A stretch of DNA of 64,000 nucleotides, taken from NCBI RefSeq assembly GCF_029867415.1, contig NC_081184.1, forward strand, positions 76,730,364 to 76,794,363, read 5' to 3'. The notes beneath the pieces were generated by a model that ran no database searches, was not told the DNA's origin, and worked only from the letters and a program-made list of their open reading frames with translations. Positions 54,501 to 64,000 of the stretch are shown in pieces (within the stretch, counting starts at the first letter, position 1; each line of letters starts with the position of its first letter). The stretch is from Vicia villosa. Taxonomy: Eukaryota > Streptophyta > Magnoliopsida > Fabales > Fabaceae. The position numbers and the translations under genes were made by a program.

Positions 54501-55559
54501 CGTAAACTTATTGTGGTGTCGTTTTTTTTACCTCCCCGTTTCACTTGGGAGGACGGCACGCTAGACCCTTCACGCGAAATTTGGAAGGAGAATGCGCCCG
54601 TGGTGGGAGGAATTTTGTTTCAGTTCTTCCTACGATATCACACGAACTTTCTTATTGTCCTACGAGTAGGAAAGGGGAAAAAAGATCTCAACTAAACCCT
54701 AAGAGTTTGCTAAGTGTGGGGATTTCACCTAGACTAGAAATTCTGGAGTCCGGGGGGTCGGTTATACATAGGGAAGTGTTTAAACACCCTACATATCTGT
54801 AGTACTCTACAGGAACCTTCTCTGTGTCATTGTGATTGTGTTTATTGCTAAAGATTGGGAAAGTTTCTCCTTTGTGTTAGGAGAAGGAATTGAATTGATT
54901 TGAAAAGACAGACAGACAAACTGACTATTTTTGGTATTTTATTAGCTCGCTGAGATTCCTTGTGAACCTCATGCCTACATATCCCTAGTGGAAGTCAGAG
55001 CTTAATGTAGTTCGGGGAACTAACTAGGGAAATTAAATATTTTTTGGTGCCTTGCTTGAAGCTCAAGGTTGAAGCTTGAATTAAATCTCTGTTTACAGTA
55101 AAGAGACATGAAATCATCTTTACAGAGAGGTATTTGTACTATTCTACCACAAACATTTAAAAGAGTGACAGAATAACTGAATTCATTTCATTCAAGAGGG
55201 GGACCTTACTTGTGTATGTGCAAGTATACCAGTCAAATGCCTCTTAAATGAAAGAAAGATGCTCATCCAAATTAGGGAAAGTTACCACATGTCTGGGTTT
55301 TACTGCCAGCTCATGCCTTTCAAAATCCTAAATGGGAGACTTGATTAAAATTGAAATTGAAATGGAAATGTTTGTTTGTTTGAATGTGGTAGAGTAGTAA
55401 AAATATCTCTCTATAGAGATAAGCTATGTCTATCTACTGTATAAAAGATTTGACTTTAGCTGGCTTGTATGAGGCCCAAGCTTGAGGCTTTTTGATTGAT
55501 TTATTAATTATTATTGACTCTGGGAGATGACTCCATTGAGGATTAATTACAGGGTATTT

Positions 55560-55970
55560 TTGTGTTTTGTACAAAGCCCATAATTGAGGCTGACTCTATT
55601 TGGAGAGTGTTTATTTTGATGGATTTTTATTTGGTGTTCTGTACAAAGCCCAGAATTGAGGCTGACTCTAGCTAGGAAAAAACTTTATTTTCTGCCTTGT
55701 ACAAAGCCCAAGGTTGTGGCTGACTCTTAAATAAATTGAGTGTGGATGACTCTATGGGGAAAAGATCCTAGGTGTTAAGAATCTTACACAACATATGGTT
55801 TAACCTGCCTTGTACAAAGCCCAAGGTTGTGGCTACTGAATGATGAAGAACTTACTGAGGAGACTCTATTATCTGCCTTGTACAATGCCCAAGGTTGAGG
55901 CTGACTCTTGACAGGGGAGTTTTATTGTTTGGGTGCCTTTTATGAAGCCCAAGGTTGAGGCTAACTGTTT
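55560..55970 (-). repeat. Repeats with GTACAAAGCCCAAGGTTG in W LTR
   Basis: Six or so copies of CTTGTACAAAGCCCA(A)GGTTGTGGCTGACTC-like sequence recur every 55-120 bp. Two further, diverged ones lie at 57,033-57,120. Confidence 0.7.
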
Positions 55971-56009
55971 TTGTTGGTTTGACTCTATTGAGGAGATTTT
56001 ATTTATTAA

Positions 56010-56745
56010 AAGACTGTTTTTCTTTGGAAGCTAACCCTTTCCAGGGATTTTGACTCAGCTGGTGAATTTGTCTGTTAAAAGACTGACTTTATCATGTTTT
56101 TGGAGGCTGACCCTTTCCAGGGGTTTTGACTCTTTTGGGGAAATTATCTCCTAAGAGAATGAATCTTTGGTTTTGAAAGACTGATGTTGGAGGCTAACCC
56201 TTTCCAGGGGTTTTGACATTTTAAACAGATTTTTATTAATTGACTTTGGAGGCTAACCCTTTCCAGGGAATTTTGTTAAAATGAAGGAATGTATGGAGGC
56301 TAACCCTTTCCAGGGGTTTTTGTTAAAATGAATGAATGTGTGGAGGCTAACCCTTTCCAGGGGTTTTGACATTTTAAACAGATTTTTATTAATTGACTTT
56401 GGAGGCTAACCCTTTCCAGGGAATTTTATTAAAATGAAGGAATGATTTTGGAGGCTAACCCTTTCCAGGGGATTTTATTAAAATGAAGGAATGATTTTGG
56501 AGGCTAACCCTTTCCAGGGGTTTTTGTTAAGATGAAAGAATGTGTTAAAATGAAAGAATGATTTTTTTTGGAAGCTAACCCTTTCCAGGGAATTTTGTTA
56601 AAATGAAGGAATGTATGGAGGCTAACCCTTTCCAGGGGTTTTGATAAGATGAAGGAATGTATTTGGAGGCTAACCCTTTCCAGGGATTTTGATTAAAATG
56701 ACTGAATGTGTGGAGGCTAACCCTTTCCAGGGGTTTTGATTAAAA
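56010..56745 (-). repeat. GGAGGCTAACCCTTTCCAGGG repeats in W LTR
   Basis: About thirteen copies spaced 45-85 bp apart. Each holds an inverted repeat (AACCC ... GGGTT) able to form a small hairpin. The linkers (TTAAAATGAAGGAATG) are also repeated. Confidence 0.85.
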
Positions 56746-57184
56746 TGACTGGCAGAAAGATTATCTAGTGGAGACTTCTTGTTTAAAGCCCAAGATGAAG
56801 GCTGACACTTACTGAGGATAAGCAAATAAGGATCCTAGACTCTGCTAAGGAAGATTGATGAAGATAAGGGTGACAGAGACTGTCCATGTCTCTCATTCCA
56901 AAAATGTACTCAATGTGAGATTGAGACAAACTTAGCTTGTTTAAAGTCTGGTTTAAATTGGAAGAAACTCACCAGGGTATGTTAAGAGGTGACTAAAGAC
57001 CTGTTCCTATGTTTATAAGAAACCTGATGGGTCCTTGTATACAAGCTCAAGAGGAAGCTGGAAATGCTTTTAAGAAGCCTGTGGGTCCTTGTACAAAGCC
57101 CAAGAGGAGGCTAATCGAGGGTCCTTGTTATAGCACAAGAGAAAGCTATGTAGTTTTGAACTTATTTTGGCTCTAAGCAAATGG

Positions 57185-57690
57185 GTAAGAGGTTTCACCG
57201 GGAATAATTCCTCTTTGGGTGGATGTGTCCTATTTTTTTTGGATTCTAAGGTTTTTGCCAAGATGTTTCACCGGGAATAATTCATCTTGGGGGTTTGAAC
57301 TACAGATCTCTAATTAGGAAAGAGCCTTCACCGGGAAGACATTCTCAATCCTAGGTCATATTCCTATAATATATATATATATATATATAGTTTAACTGTC
57401 CTAGGGTTTACACTCAAACGTAGTTCTAAACTAATATATATGCACAGTTTATATTTGACAGTAATTTAAATAAAGACTGTAAATTGAAAGCTTGTAAAGC
57501 CTAACCTGGATGGAATGGAGGCCTTTGGAGAAGTATGTACAGAGCCTCAACAATATTTTTGTTGTATTGTTGATAACAATTGAATATTTATTATAAACAG
57601 TTAAGGGTTTTTGAAAACAGAAGAAGTGAAGATGGACAAAGGTCACATAGGTATCTGAAGAGTTTCACCGGGAATAATGCCCTTCAAATA
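57185..57690 (-). repeat. TTTCACCGGGAATAATTC repeats and (AT)n in W LTR
   Basis: Four dispersed copies (about 57,193, 57,265, 57,326 and 57,665) are each followed by a motif matching the sequence before it, plus an (AT)n run at 57,367-57,389. Confidence 0.65.
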
Positions 57691-58261
57691 CCAGAAGAAT
57701 GTTTTGAAAACAGAAAGAAGATTTTGAAAATACAGTTTTGAAAACAAACTAAGAAGAGAAGGTGTTTGGGACTTACACTCTATTAGAGGCCCAGTACTTT
57801 ACAGTACTGGTTACAAAAGCAGTTTGAAAATGATTTGAAATGGTATAAGGTTTTGTTGTTTGAAAACCTTAATCATCCGTTTAATCGGAGACTGGTAATA
57901 GCTTTGAAAATTGACAAAAGTCAACTTAATTAAGGTAAAGAATAAAGATCTATGCCTAATTAAGACCTAAACAAATAGGGTTTTATCATGAGCTTATTCA
58001 CAAAAATAAATAGGTTAAAATAAAATGACAATATATATTTAAAGTATTTAAGAAAACACTTAAAAACATACTATTTTAAACCTAATTAAAATACATGAAA
58101 TAAATAATATTTTTATGATTTTTTTGATTATTCACAAAATAGATATATTAAATGACAAGTGTGTGAAAAATGAAGTGAAAATAAATTAATTTGATAGGTT
58201 AAATAATTGGTTGAAGTTGTGAAGAAATCAAATGGAAAAAAGTGGTAAAAAATAGGGTTTT

Positions 58262-58341
58262 GTCACCAACCAGGTTTGAACCCACGCCCTTTATGTTACC
58301 AGCCCAAAACAACACCACTGAGCCAACGCGCGCTTAGTGAC
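58262..58341 (-). other. tRNA-like module 1 in W LTR
   Basis: On the minus strand, 80 nt open and close with GTCAC/GTGAC. It carries a perfect A box (TGGCTCAGTGG) and a B-box-like GGGTTCAAACC about 38 nt later. The overall size is that of a tRNA. I do not see a complete D/anticodon fold good enough for a tRNA gene call. Confidence 0.55.
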
Positions 58342-58414
58342 AAAAGAATGGTTCCATTGCAAATCATACATTACTCAAGTGCATAGAAGCAATAAAAGAG
58401 AAATAAAATCAAAA

Positions 58415-58495
58415 GGTCTGGGGCGAGGGGGATTCGAACCCCAGACCTTGGGCACGCGCAACACACAAACACTCTTTACCACTGGGCTATCACGT
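58415..58495 (-). other. tRNA-like module 2 in W LTR
   Basis: On the minus strand, TAGCCCAGTGGTAAAG (A-box-like) and GGGGTTCGAATCCCC (B box within a T-arm-like stem) are about 45 nt apart. It lies about 75 bp from module 1 in the same direction. Confidence 0.55.
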
Positions 58496-59440
58496 TTTAG
58501 TCGTTTATAAGACAACTATCACTCAAAATAAAATAAACTCTTTCCTGAATTTAAATTTTTGCGCGCCACCACCATTGTCATCTTCAACCTCTAGCTTTGA
58601 ATTTTTGAAAATCTGAGCTCTCTCAATTCTCAACCATTTGCAACGATGTAAAGACCAAACTTGCTCTAAATTCACTCACGATTCTAAATATGTAACTAAC
58701 ATAGATTTATATTAACTACATCTAACTAATTTACCAGAAATCGTGAAGAACCCTAAAATTTAAAAATCAAATTAAATGGCTATACTGAAAGATAAATGAA
58801 TGATGATAGAGGGTTTTCAATCCTCTGATGATGCTGAACAAGATAGAATCGAGCTATATCATAAAGAGTGCTTAAATTAAAGAGGTGGAGTTCAGAAACT
58901 TACCTCTGAAAATGGAGGTCGTGAGGATGATAGAGAGCAACTGGGCTTGTATGAATGATCCCAAAAGCTTCCTTGGGACTCAGTGATGCTAACTGAATGC
59001 TTGTTGTAACCTCAATCCTTCTGAATTGTTCTATGGACCTCCCTCGATTTGAGCTTCAAGTGAACATGGAGAGTGATGATTCTTGAGTTACAGATGAGCT
59101 GCAGCCATCTGAACAGCTTCACTACCTCCTATGGAATGTGCCTGGATGCTTGGCTCGATTGGAAACCTTCTGAATTGCACTATGGACCTCCAACTGCAAC
59201 AGCTTCAAAGTGAGAGCAACAATGGTGTTCCTCCACTTACAGAAATGATCCAGGTGCTTGGATCACCTCAAATGACCTCCCTTGAGATGTTAGAATGCTT
59301 ACTTTCCAAAGATAAGCTCTGGTTTGAAGAAAACGATTCTTCTTGCCAAAGAACTTTGAAAAACAATAAGCATGAGAAGAGAAAGAGAAAGCAAGGAATA
59401 TGGTTGATTTGGTGTGTTTTTCTACTGAAGTATGCCCTCC

Positions 59441-59448
59441 TATTTATA
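59441..59448 (-). promoter_or_regulatory. TATA box of W LTR
   Basis: Minus-strand CCTATAAATAGGAGGG, the same style as the other LTR promoters in this window. Confidence 0.6.
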
Positions 59449-60917
59449 GGCAAATGAATGCAGATCAATTGGCTGTGGTGAGCTTGCTTAATGAAAGAAG
59501 TTTGGTTTCTTAGCCAAGAAGAAATTTTGAAAAGATCCTAAATGCAATGATGCATTTTCGGGCTAGCTTCCCCTATCCATTGATTCTATCTGATCTTGGG
59601 GAACATTTCAGATGCAAAGTGAGCTCTAATTGGTTGGTGAGAAGATTCCTTGGGTGATTCATCAATTTGCCATAAATTCACAAATGTAATCATTACATAA
59701 TCACATGTTCTTGTTTTAGGAATCTTCTTCAATTATCATGGCATGGTGAAAATGAATGCATGGTATGTTTTCAGATGTGTTATGGGTCGTGTAGCATCGA
59801 TATTTGAGGTCATGTGCACAAAATTTCAAAGTTCCAAAATGATGCATGACCTATAATTTCACTTCATGAGGCCAACTTTGAACAAGCATAACTCTTAGCT
59901 CAAAATGAATTTGGAGAAGGTTGAACACAATTTGGAAAGCCCTAAACACCTACTTCAAATCATTAGTTTGGAGTTTCTTCAAAATCCTTTGGCAAATTTG
60001 TGAAAAATGAGGCCAAAGTTGGAAGAAAACTAGGTTAAAACACTTAGAAAAATTTCCAAGTGTTTATGACCTAAAACTCCAAAATTTCCAAAACTCTTAA
60101 ATGATTGATCTTTTGAAAAAAGTTCCTTTGTAAGATGTTGTTTTATTCTGCAAGATCTACAACTTTCATGTTGGAAGTTTTTTGAGTTGTGTAGGTGAAA
60201 TTTTGAGTTCCCACAATGCCCTCAAAAACCCTAATTCCCGACTTTTTGCTCCTTGAAGATTCTTTTTGAATTTCTTTGGTCAAATGACTTTAATATCCAT
60301 ATATTGATGATATTGATCCTTGAAAGTCATGGTTTGACCAAAAATCTTAAAAGTCAAAGGTGAACCCATACAGTTGACTTTTTCCAGATAAGGTGAAATT
60401 TTGGATTTTTGTGTAGAATCAAGATCTTCTCCTCAAATGAATGATGTAAATGGATTATATTGAGGTAGTAGAGGTTCTTGAATCATGTCTTGAGTTTTGG
60501 ATCCATACAGTAGACCTTGAATTGAGGTGTGATGTCCAGTGGATCTTGTCATATGAGTTATTTAAAAATGATTGATGTCTTTGAATGATCCCTTGGGGCT
60601 TTTTAGGGTTTCCCAAAGGTGATCCTGATTTTAGTCCTTGATAGGCTAAAAAACCCTAGTCTGGTGACCTGAGTAAACCTGTACTCAGATGACTGGGTGT
60701 CTAATCAATCATAGGTGAAATAATGAAGCTCTTGAGTCTTACGATTGTATTAGAGACTAATCCTTCTATTGATTGATCCTTTGCCTGAGTTTTCTTGTTT
60801 TTGAGCATCCTCGATTAAATGCCAGATGAAGAAGTGACTGCTCTGGGTACTTGCTTTGACCTGATGAAAATCCTAAAGATATGTCATCTCAGGGGGGTCA
60901 AAAATTAGGGTATGACA

Positions 60918-60932
60918 GATGCCCCTATTTAA
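60918..60932 (-). other. Polypurine tract of element W
   Basis: Minus-strand TTAAATAGGGGCATC abuts the TG start of the LTR. Confidence 0.6.
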
Positions 60933-61279
60933 GTTTCTTTTATCTGGAGGGAGAGAGATTGATATCTCGATCTCTCCTGCGTAAAAGAGACTTAAATATC
61001 GAGGAATGCCCGAATTTTGGGCGCTCCTGAGATGTTGTAATTGATAAAATCTTTGCATGACTTTGATCCCGTTGTCGCACTCGGCGGGGATGAGGAGACA
61101 AACTCCTGTAGAAATACTTGATGTGGACTCTGGCGAATGGATGGCAGTGTAGGATGCGTAATCCATCTTCTTTAACTAAGTGTTGATACTTAGAAAAAGG
61201 TAAACAACCTCCCCCTTGTTTCGGATGTCCATATCTCGAAACTGGTCTTAGTTGCGTTTGGACAATTTCTCAGATAAAG

Positions 61280-61830
61280 AGAAAATTTCCAAAGGTTTGT
61301 TTCCTTATCAAACTTCTCATCAGCACTTGGAGATGAGATACCATTTGACGGTAAAAGAAACTTCAAAGGTTTGTTTCCTCATCAAACTTCTTACCAGCAC
61401 TTGGAGGTAAGATACCATTTGACGGTAAATAAAGAAACTTCAAAGGTTTGTTTCCTCATCAAACTTCTTACCAGCACTTGGAGGTAAGATACCATTTGAC
61501 GGTAAATAAAGAAACTTCAAAGGTTTGTTTCCTCATCAAACTTCTTACCAGCACTCGGAGGTAAGATACCATTTGACGATAAATAAAGAAACTTCAAAGG
61601 TTTGTTTCCTCATCAAACTTCTTACCAGCACTTGGAGGTAAGATACCATTTGACGGTAAATAAAGAAACTTCAAAGGATTGTTTCCTCATCAAACTTCTT
61701 ACCAGCACTTGGAGGTAAGATACCATTTGACGGTAAATAAAGAAACTTCAAAGGTTTGTTTCCTCATCAAACTTCTTACCAGCACTTGGAGGTAAGATAC
61801 CATTTGACGGTAAATAAAGAAACTTCACCA
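61280..61830 (-). repeat. 77-bp tandem array in W 3' UTR
   Basis: Seven near-identical units (CAAAGG at about 61,290, 61,365, 61,441, 61,518, 61,595, 61,672 and 61,749; inner units exactly 77 bp). Each includes TTTGTTTCCTCATCAAACTT, CTTACCAGCACTTGGAGGTAAG-type inverted repeat arms (CTTACC/GGTAAG) and CATTTGACGGTAAA. The first unit is slightly shorter and more diverged. Confidence 0.9.
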
Positions 61831-61849
61831 TCTTCCCTTTTGACTTGAT

Positions 61850-62470
61850 ATCTTTGAAAGATTGTCATATGGGCCCGCGCTCTTTTGAGGGGCTAATGAC
61901 TTTGTTTGAAGGCGGACGAACTGTTTTCGGGGTGAAAACCAACATTTATTGTCCTCTTGAATGTTTAACAGACAAACTGTCTTTCCTTGGGGAAAGACTA
62001 CCATTTGTTGACTCCGCTGGGGATCATGAACTATCTTCTGGACGAAGACTACCATTCACTGATTCTGCTGGGGGATCACTTGTTGATCTGCTGGGAGATT
62101 CTGAATTATTTTTTTTTTTTTTGACGAAAAAGTGGCATCTCTTGACCTTGCTGGGGAAATACCAAACTGTTTTTCAGGAGGAAAAACTGCCACTTGTCAA
62201 TTATGTCGAGGAATCCATATTTCTTAGAGAAGAGAACCGCTTATCGACCCTGTAGGGAATTCCAAAAATGCGAAACAGACTATCTTATCTGAAGAAGATT
62301 GTCGAGCGTCGCTCTGCAGGAGATTCTCAGTTGGGGAATTCCAAAAGTGAACAAACTATCTCTTTGAGGGAGACTACCATCTGTTGACTTGCTTGGAGAG
62401 ATCCTTGTGTATGAACTGTGGTCTCGAAGGAAAAAGTTTCTCCGGAACTTGCAGGGGAAACTTGAGTTCA
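61850..62470 (-). repeat. Degenerate repeats with GACTACCATTTGTTGACTC
   Basis: At least five diverged units have GACTACCAT(T)TGTTGA(C/T)TC ... GCTGGGGA at about 61,995, 62,045, 62,130, 62,180 and 62,375. The frames across them are not genes. 62,471-63,214 is unique non-coding sequence in which I see nothing else. Confidence 0.6.
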
Positions 62471-63214
62471 TGCCTCCATGAATCGGACATTCACATGATC
62501 AAAGCCTGACTCGACTATGCAGTTATGATGTAATGTATGCATGAATATTATGACAATTATAAAATGTAAAGTGAATGTGAATAGAATTGTCGCAGATGTA
62601 AAATCCTATGATACGACTTGAATTCTTGTTGATCAGAAGATGTCCTCTTCTTGCAGTTCGAACTCTGCCGGGAATACCTGGTTATCAGTTGTCCGTTATC
62701 CGAAGTGAGTAATATGAACTGAAGTAAAGATCCGTCATCGGGAGATGTTCGCAAAGCGACCTCATGGGGAAATCTTGATTCCCGGAGTCTCAACCGTTCT
62801 CGGAGCAACTGTTTGCATTCTTCCTACTGTTTGTAAACCTCAGAAAGAAATTTCACCTTTATTTTTGCAAGTAAATTCATTTTATTTTATGAAAACAATT
62901 GTTTCAAGAAAATGACTGTTTAAATTTAAAATGCATTTCAAGAAACTGAATAAGACTAGATTGCAAAGGAAAAGCACAAGGCTCAAATTATTATATATGG
63001 AATGGTAATCAGCCAAATGCTTGATTCCATGGAGTATTTACAAAGTTGGAAATTGGTAATTTTCGGGAAAAGGGCTACGATGAAACGTGACGACCGTTAT
63101 CTTTCCCTTCCACTCCGAGTTGCGCTGTATTCGTGCTTCGTAGAAGATGACCTACTGCTGATGAATACTCCGCTATGGATTTTGAATGATCAAGTTTGTC
63201 CTGAACACAGTTAC

Positions 63215-63406
63215 TTGCCATATATCCCTAACTTTTGCGTAAACTACCCCTTTCGGGTTTTAAGTCTACCGGGATTGATTATTTTTTTTTATGTCTCTAA
63301 CTTTTGCCTGAATCGCCCTTTCGGGTTTTCGATTCACCGAGACGCTCTTTTTTGCCTAAGCCGCTCTTTGCGAGTTTTCAACTTAGCGAGCTGTTCTTTT
63401 GTTTAT
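63215..63406 (-). repeat. Conserved Ogre 3' UTR block of element W
   Basis: Read on the minus strand it has AAAACCCGAAAGGGCG, GGCAAAAGTTAGAGAC and GGCAAAAAAGAGCG, immediately after the integrase stop. It is the counterpart of 52,813-53,060 in element Y. Confidence 0.7.
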
Positions 63407-64000
63407 TTAGGCGAAGTATTTCTTGACTGCGTCGACGTTCACAGGACGGGTGAATTCTTCTCCATCCATAGTCGTGAGTATTAAGGCTCCTCCTGAGAAA
63501 GCTCTCTTGACCACGTAGGGGCCGTCATAATTGGGAGTCCATTTCCCTCTTGAATCTGTGAGAAAAGATTGAATCTTTTTGAGTACAAGGTCGCCTTCTT
63601 TGATTGTGCGAGGTCGAACCTTTTTGTCGAAAGCTTTCTTCATTCTTTGTTGATATAGCTGACCGTGGCATAAAGCTGTCATGCGCTTTTCTTCGATTAA
63701 GTTCAGTTCATCGAATCTGCTTTGACACCACTCGGCTTCTGTTAATTTTGCCTCCATCAAGACTCTCATTGATGGTATCTCAACCTCTATTGGTAGGACT
63801 GCCTCCATGCCATATACAAGGGAGAAAGGAGTTGCTCCGGTCGAAGTACGTACTGATGTACGGTAACCATGAAGAGCATACGGGAGCATTTCATGCCAAT
63901 CTTTGTAAGTGATGACCATCTTCTGAATGATTTTCTTGATGTTTTTGTTAGCTGCTTCTACAGCTCCATTCATCTTTGGTCTGTAAGGAGATGAGTTGTG
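63407..64000 (-). CDS. Element W integrase, C-terminal part (runs off window)
   Basis: The minus-strand frame is open from the window edge to the stop at 63,407 (198 codons). It enters at HNSSPYRPK, just before the catalytic Glu in NGAVEAANK. It continues with LHGYRTSVRTSTGATPFSLV, YGMEAVLPIEVEIPS, WTPNYDGPYVVKR and ends VKKYFA. No stops, in contrast to Y. It is similar to Y's integrase nearly throughout. The rest of the element lies beyond 64,000. Confidence 0.9.
   Translation of the reverse strand, partial: HNSSPYRPKMNGAVEAANKNIKKIIQKMVITYKDWHEMLPYALHGYRTSVRTSTGATPFSLVYGMEAVLPIEVEIPSMRVLMEAKLTEAEWCQSRFDELNLIEEKRMTALCHGQLYQQRMKKAFDKKVRPRTIKEGDLVLKKIQSFLTDSRGKWTPNYDGPYVVKRAFSGGALILTTMDGEEFTRPVNVDAVKKYFA

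Larger units (their letters stand above)
28578..54511 (+). mobile_element. Element Y: Ogre-like Ty3/gypsy retrotransposon, nested and broken
   Basis: Order: LTR A (28,578-40,753, split by a copia insertion), an Ogre-type PBS, ORF1, a further Ogre-type LTR (B), the end of gag, protease, an intron, RT/RNase H/second RNase H, integrase and a 3' UTR, cut at 54,512 by element W. The extra ORF before gag, the second RNase H, the pro/RT intron and the tRNA-Arg-type PBS are the established Ogre features. No 3' LTR of Y is inside the window. Coding frames carry more than ten stops and at least two frameshifts. The gag N-terminus is missing. Confidence 0.85.
54512..60917 (-). repeat. Element W 3' LTR (Ogre-like, 6.4 kb)
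   Basis: On the minus strand it begins TGTCATACCCTAATTTTTGA at 60,917 and ends CGACACCACA at 54,512, i.e. TG...CA. A polypurine tract precedes it (60,918-60,932) and the integrase lies upstream. A TATA box on the minus strand at 59,441-59,448 makes U3 about 1.5 kb and R-U5 almost 4.9 kb. It is related at its start to LTRs A/B but ends differently, so it is another Ogre family. The interior holds several short tandem repeats and two tRNA-like modules. The frame at 59,131-59,457 (plus strand) shows no domain. It cuts element Y's 3' UTR at 54,511. Confidence 0.75.

Noticed and set aside
56010..56745. Regularly repeated GGAGGCTAACCC units as a CRISPR-like array
   Set aside because: Plant nuclear context, spacing irregular, linkers themselves repeated. 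It is an LTR minisatellite.
58262..58495. Functional tRNA genes
   Set aside because: A/B boxes are present but I cannot fold a convincing anticodon arm or assign an identity. Kept as tRNA-like modules only.
59131..59457. 108-codon plus-strand ORF
   Set aside because: Antisense within the W LTR, ends at the LTR TATA region, no recognisable domain.
54512..60917. W LTR as the 3' LTR of element Y in the same orientation
   Set aside because: It reads TG...CA on the minus strand with its own integrase upstream on that strand, and its end differs from LTR A.
61280..61830. 77-bp array as a CRISPR or centromeric satellite
   Set aside because: No unique spacers, only seven units, and embedded in an Ogre-like 3' UTR.

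Overview
The window is a transposon-dense stretch of a plant nuclear genome, most likely a legume of the pea/vetch/clover group. The evidence is three blocks related to Ogre/Tat-lineage Ty3/gypsy elements (one with a primer-binding site matching the tRNA-Arg type known for Ogre, one with a 6.4 kb LTR), a Sirevirus-type Ty1/copia element, and one host gene with plant splice sites and a plant TATA promoter. The species call is an inference.

Layout. 1-5,750: old debris. It holds a GC-rich inverted-repeat element, minisatellites and an LTR-like remnant of a gypsy family, a LINE zinc-finger relic, AT-rich DNA and a hAT-type MITE. 5,839-9,100: the only clear host gene, an apparently intact two-exon S-type anion channel (SLAH1-like, 381 aa), with a second MITE in its intron. 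9,423-25,055: a complete but coding-broken Tat-lineage element ('element 1') with 953-bp LTRs, TSD ATTAC, gag-pro-RT-RH-aRH-INT on the plus strand, and two genes on the opposite strand between INT and the 3' LTR. One of these carries at least four short intron-like segments and encodes a plant-mobile-domain (PMD)-like protein. 25,250-28,577: fragments of a CACTA-like end, an older minus-strand gypsy element and a chromovirus-like LTR.

28,578-54,511: an Ogre-like element ('Y', plus strand) with 5' LTR, PBS, ORF1, gag/pro, an intact-looking intron between pro and RT, and RT-RH-aRH-INT, all peppered with stops. It is interrupted by a 10-kb Sirevirus-type copia element (30,386-40,354, minus strand, TSD CTACC), which has GAG, PR and INT and an envelope-position ORF but no RT/RNase H. 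It also contains an additional Ogre-type LTR (43,187-47,007). 54,512-64,000: the 3' end of another Ogre-like element ('W', minus strand) with a 6.4-kb LTR, a repeat-rich 3' UTR and an open integrase C-terminus running off the window.

How the parts relate. The layering gives a relative chronology: minus-strand gypsy relic, then chromovirus-like LTR, then Ogre Y, then copia (in Y's 5' LTR) and W (in Y's 3' region). The copia element and element 1 have LTR pairs differing by about 1.3-1.5% (counted by eye), so both are fairly recent. The recurring theme is that three unrelated or distantly related elements each carry an extra non-retroviral ORF with a PMD or 'plant transposon protein'-type domain. 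These sit in three different positions: antisense in the 3' region, sense 5' ORF1, and sense envelope position. No bacterial-type features, CRISPR arrays or genuine rRNA/tRNA genes were seen.
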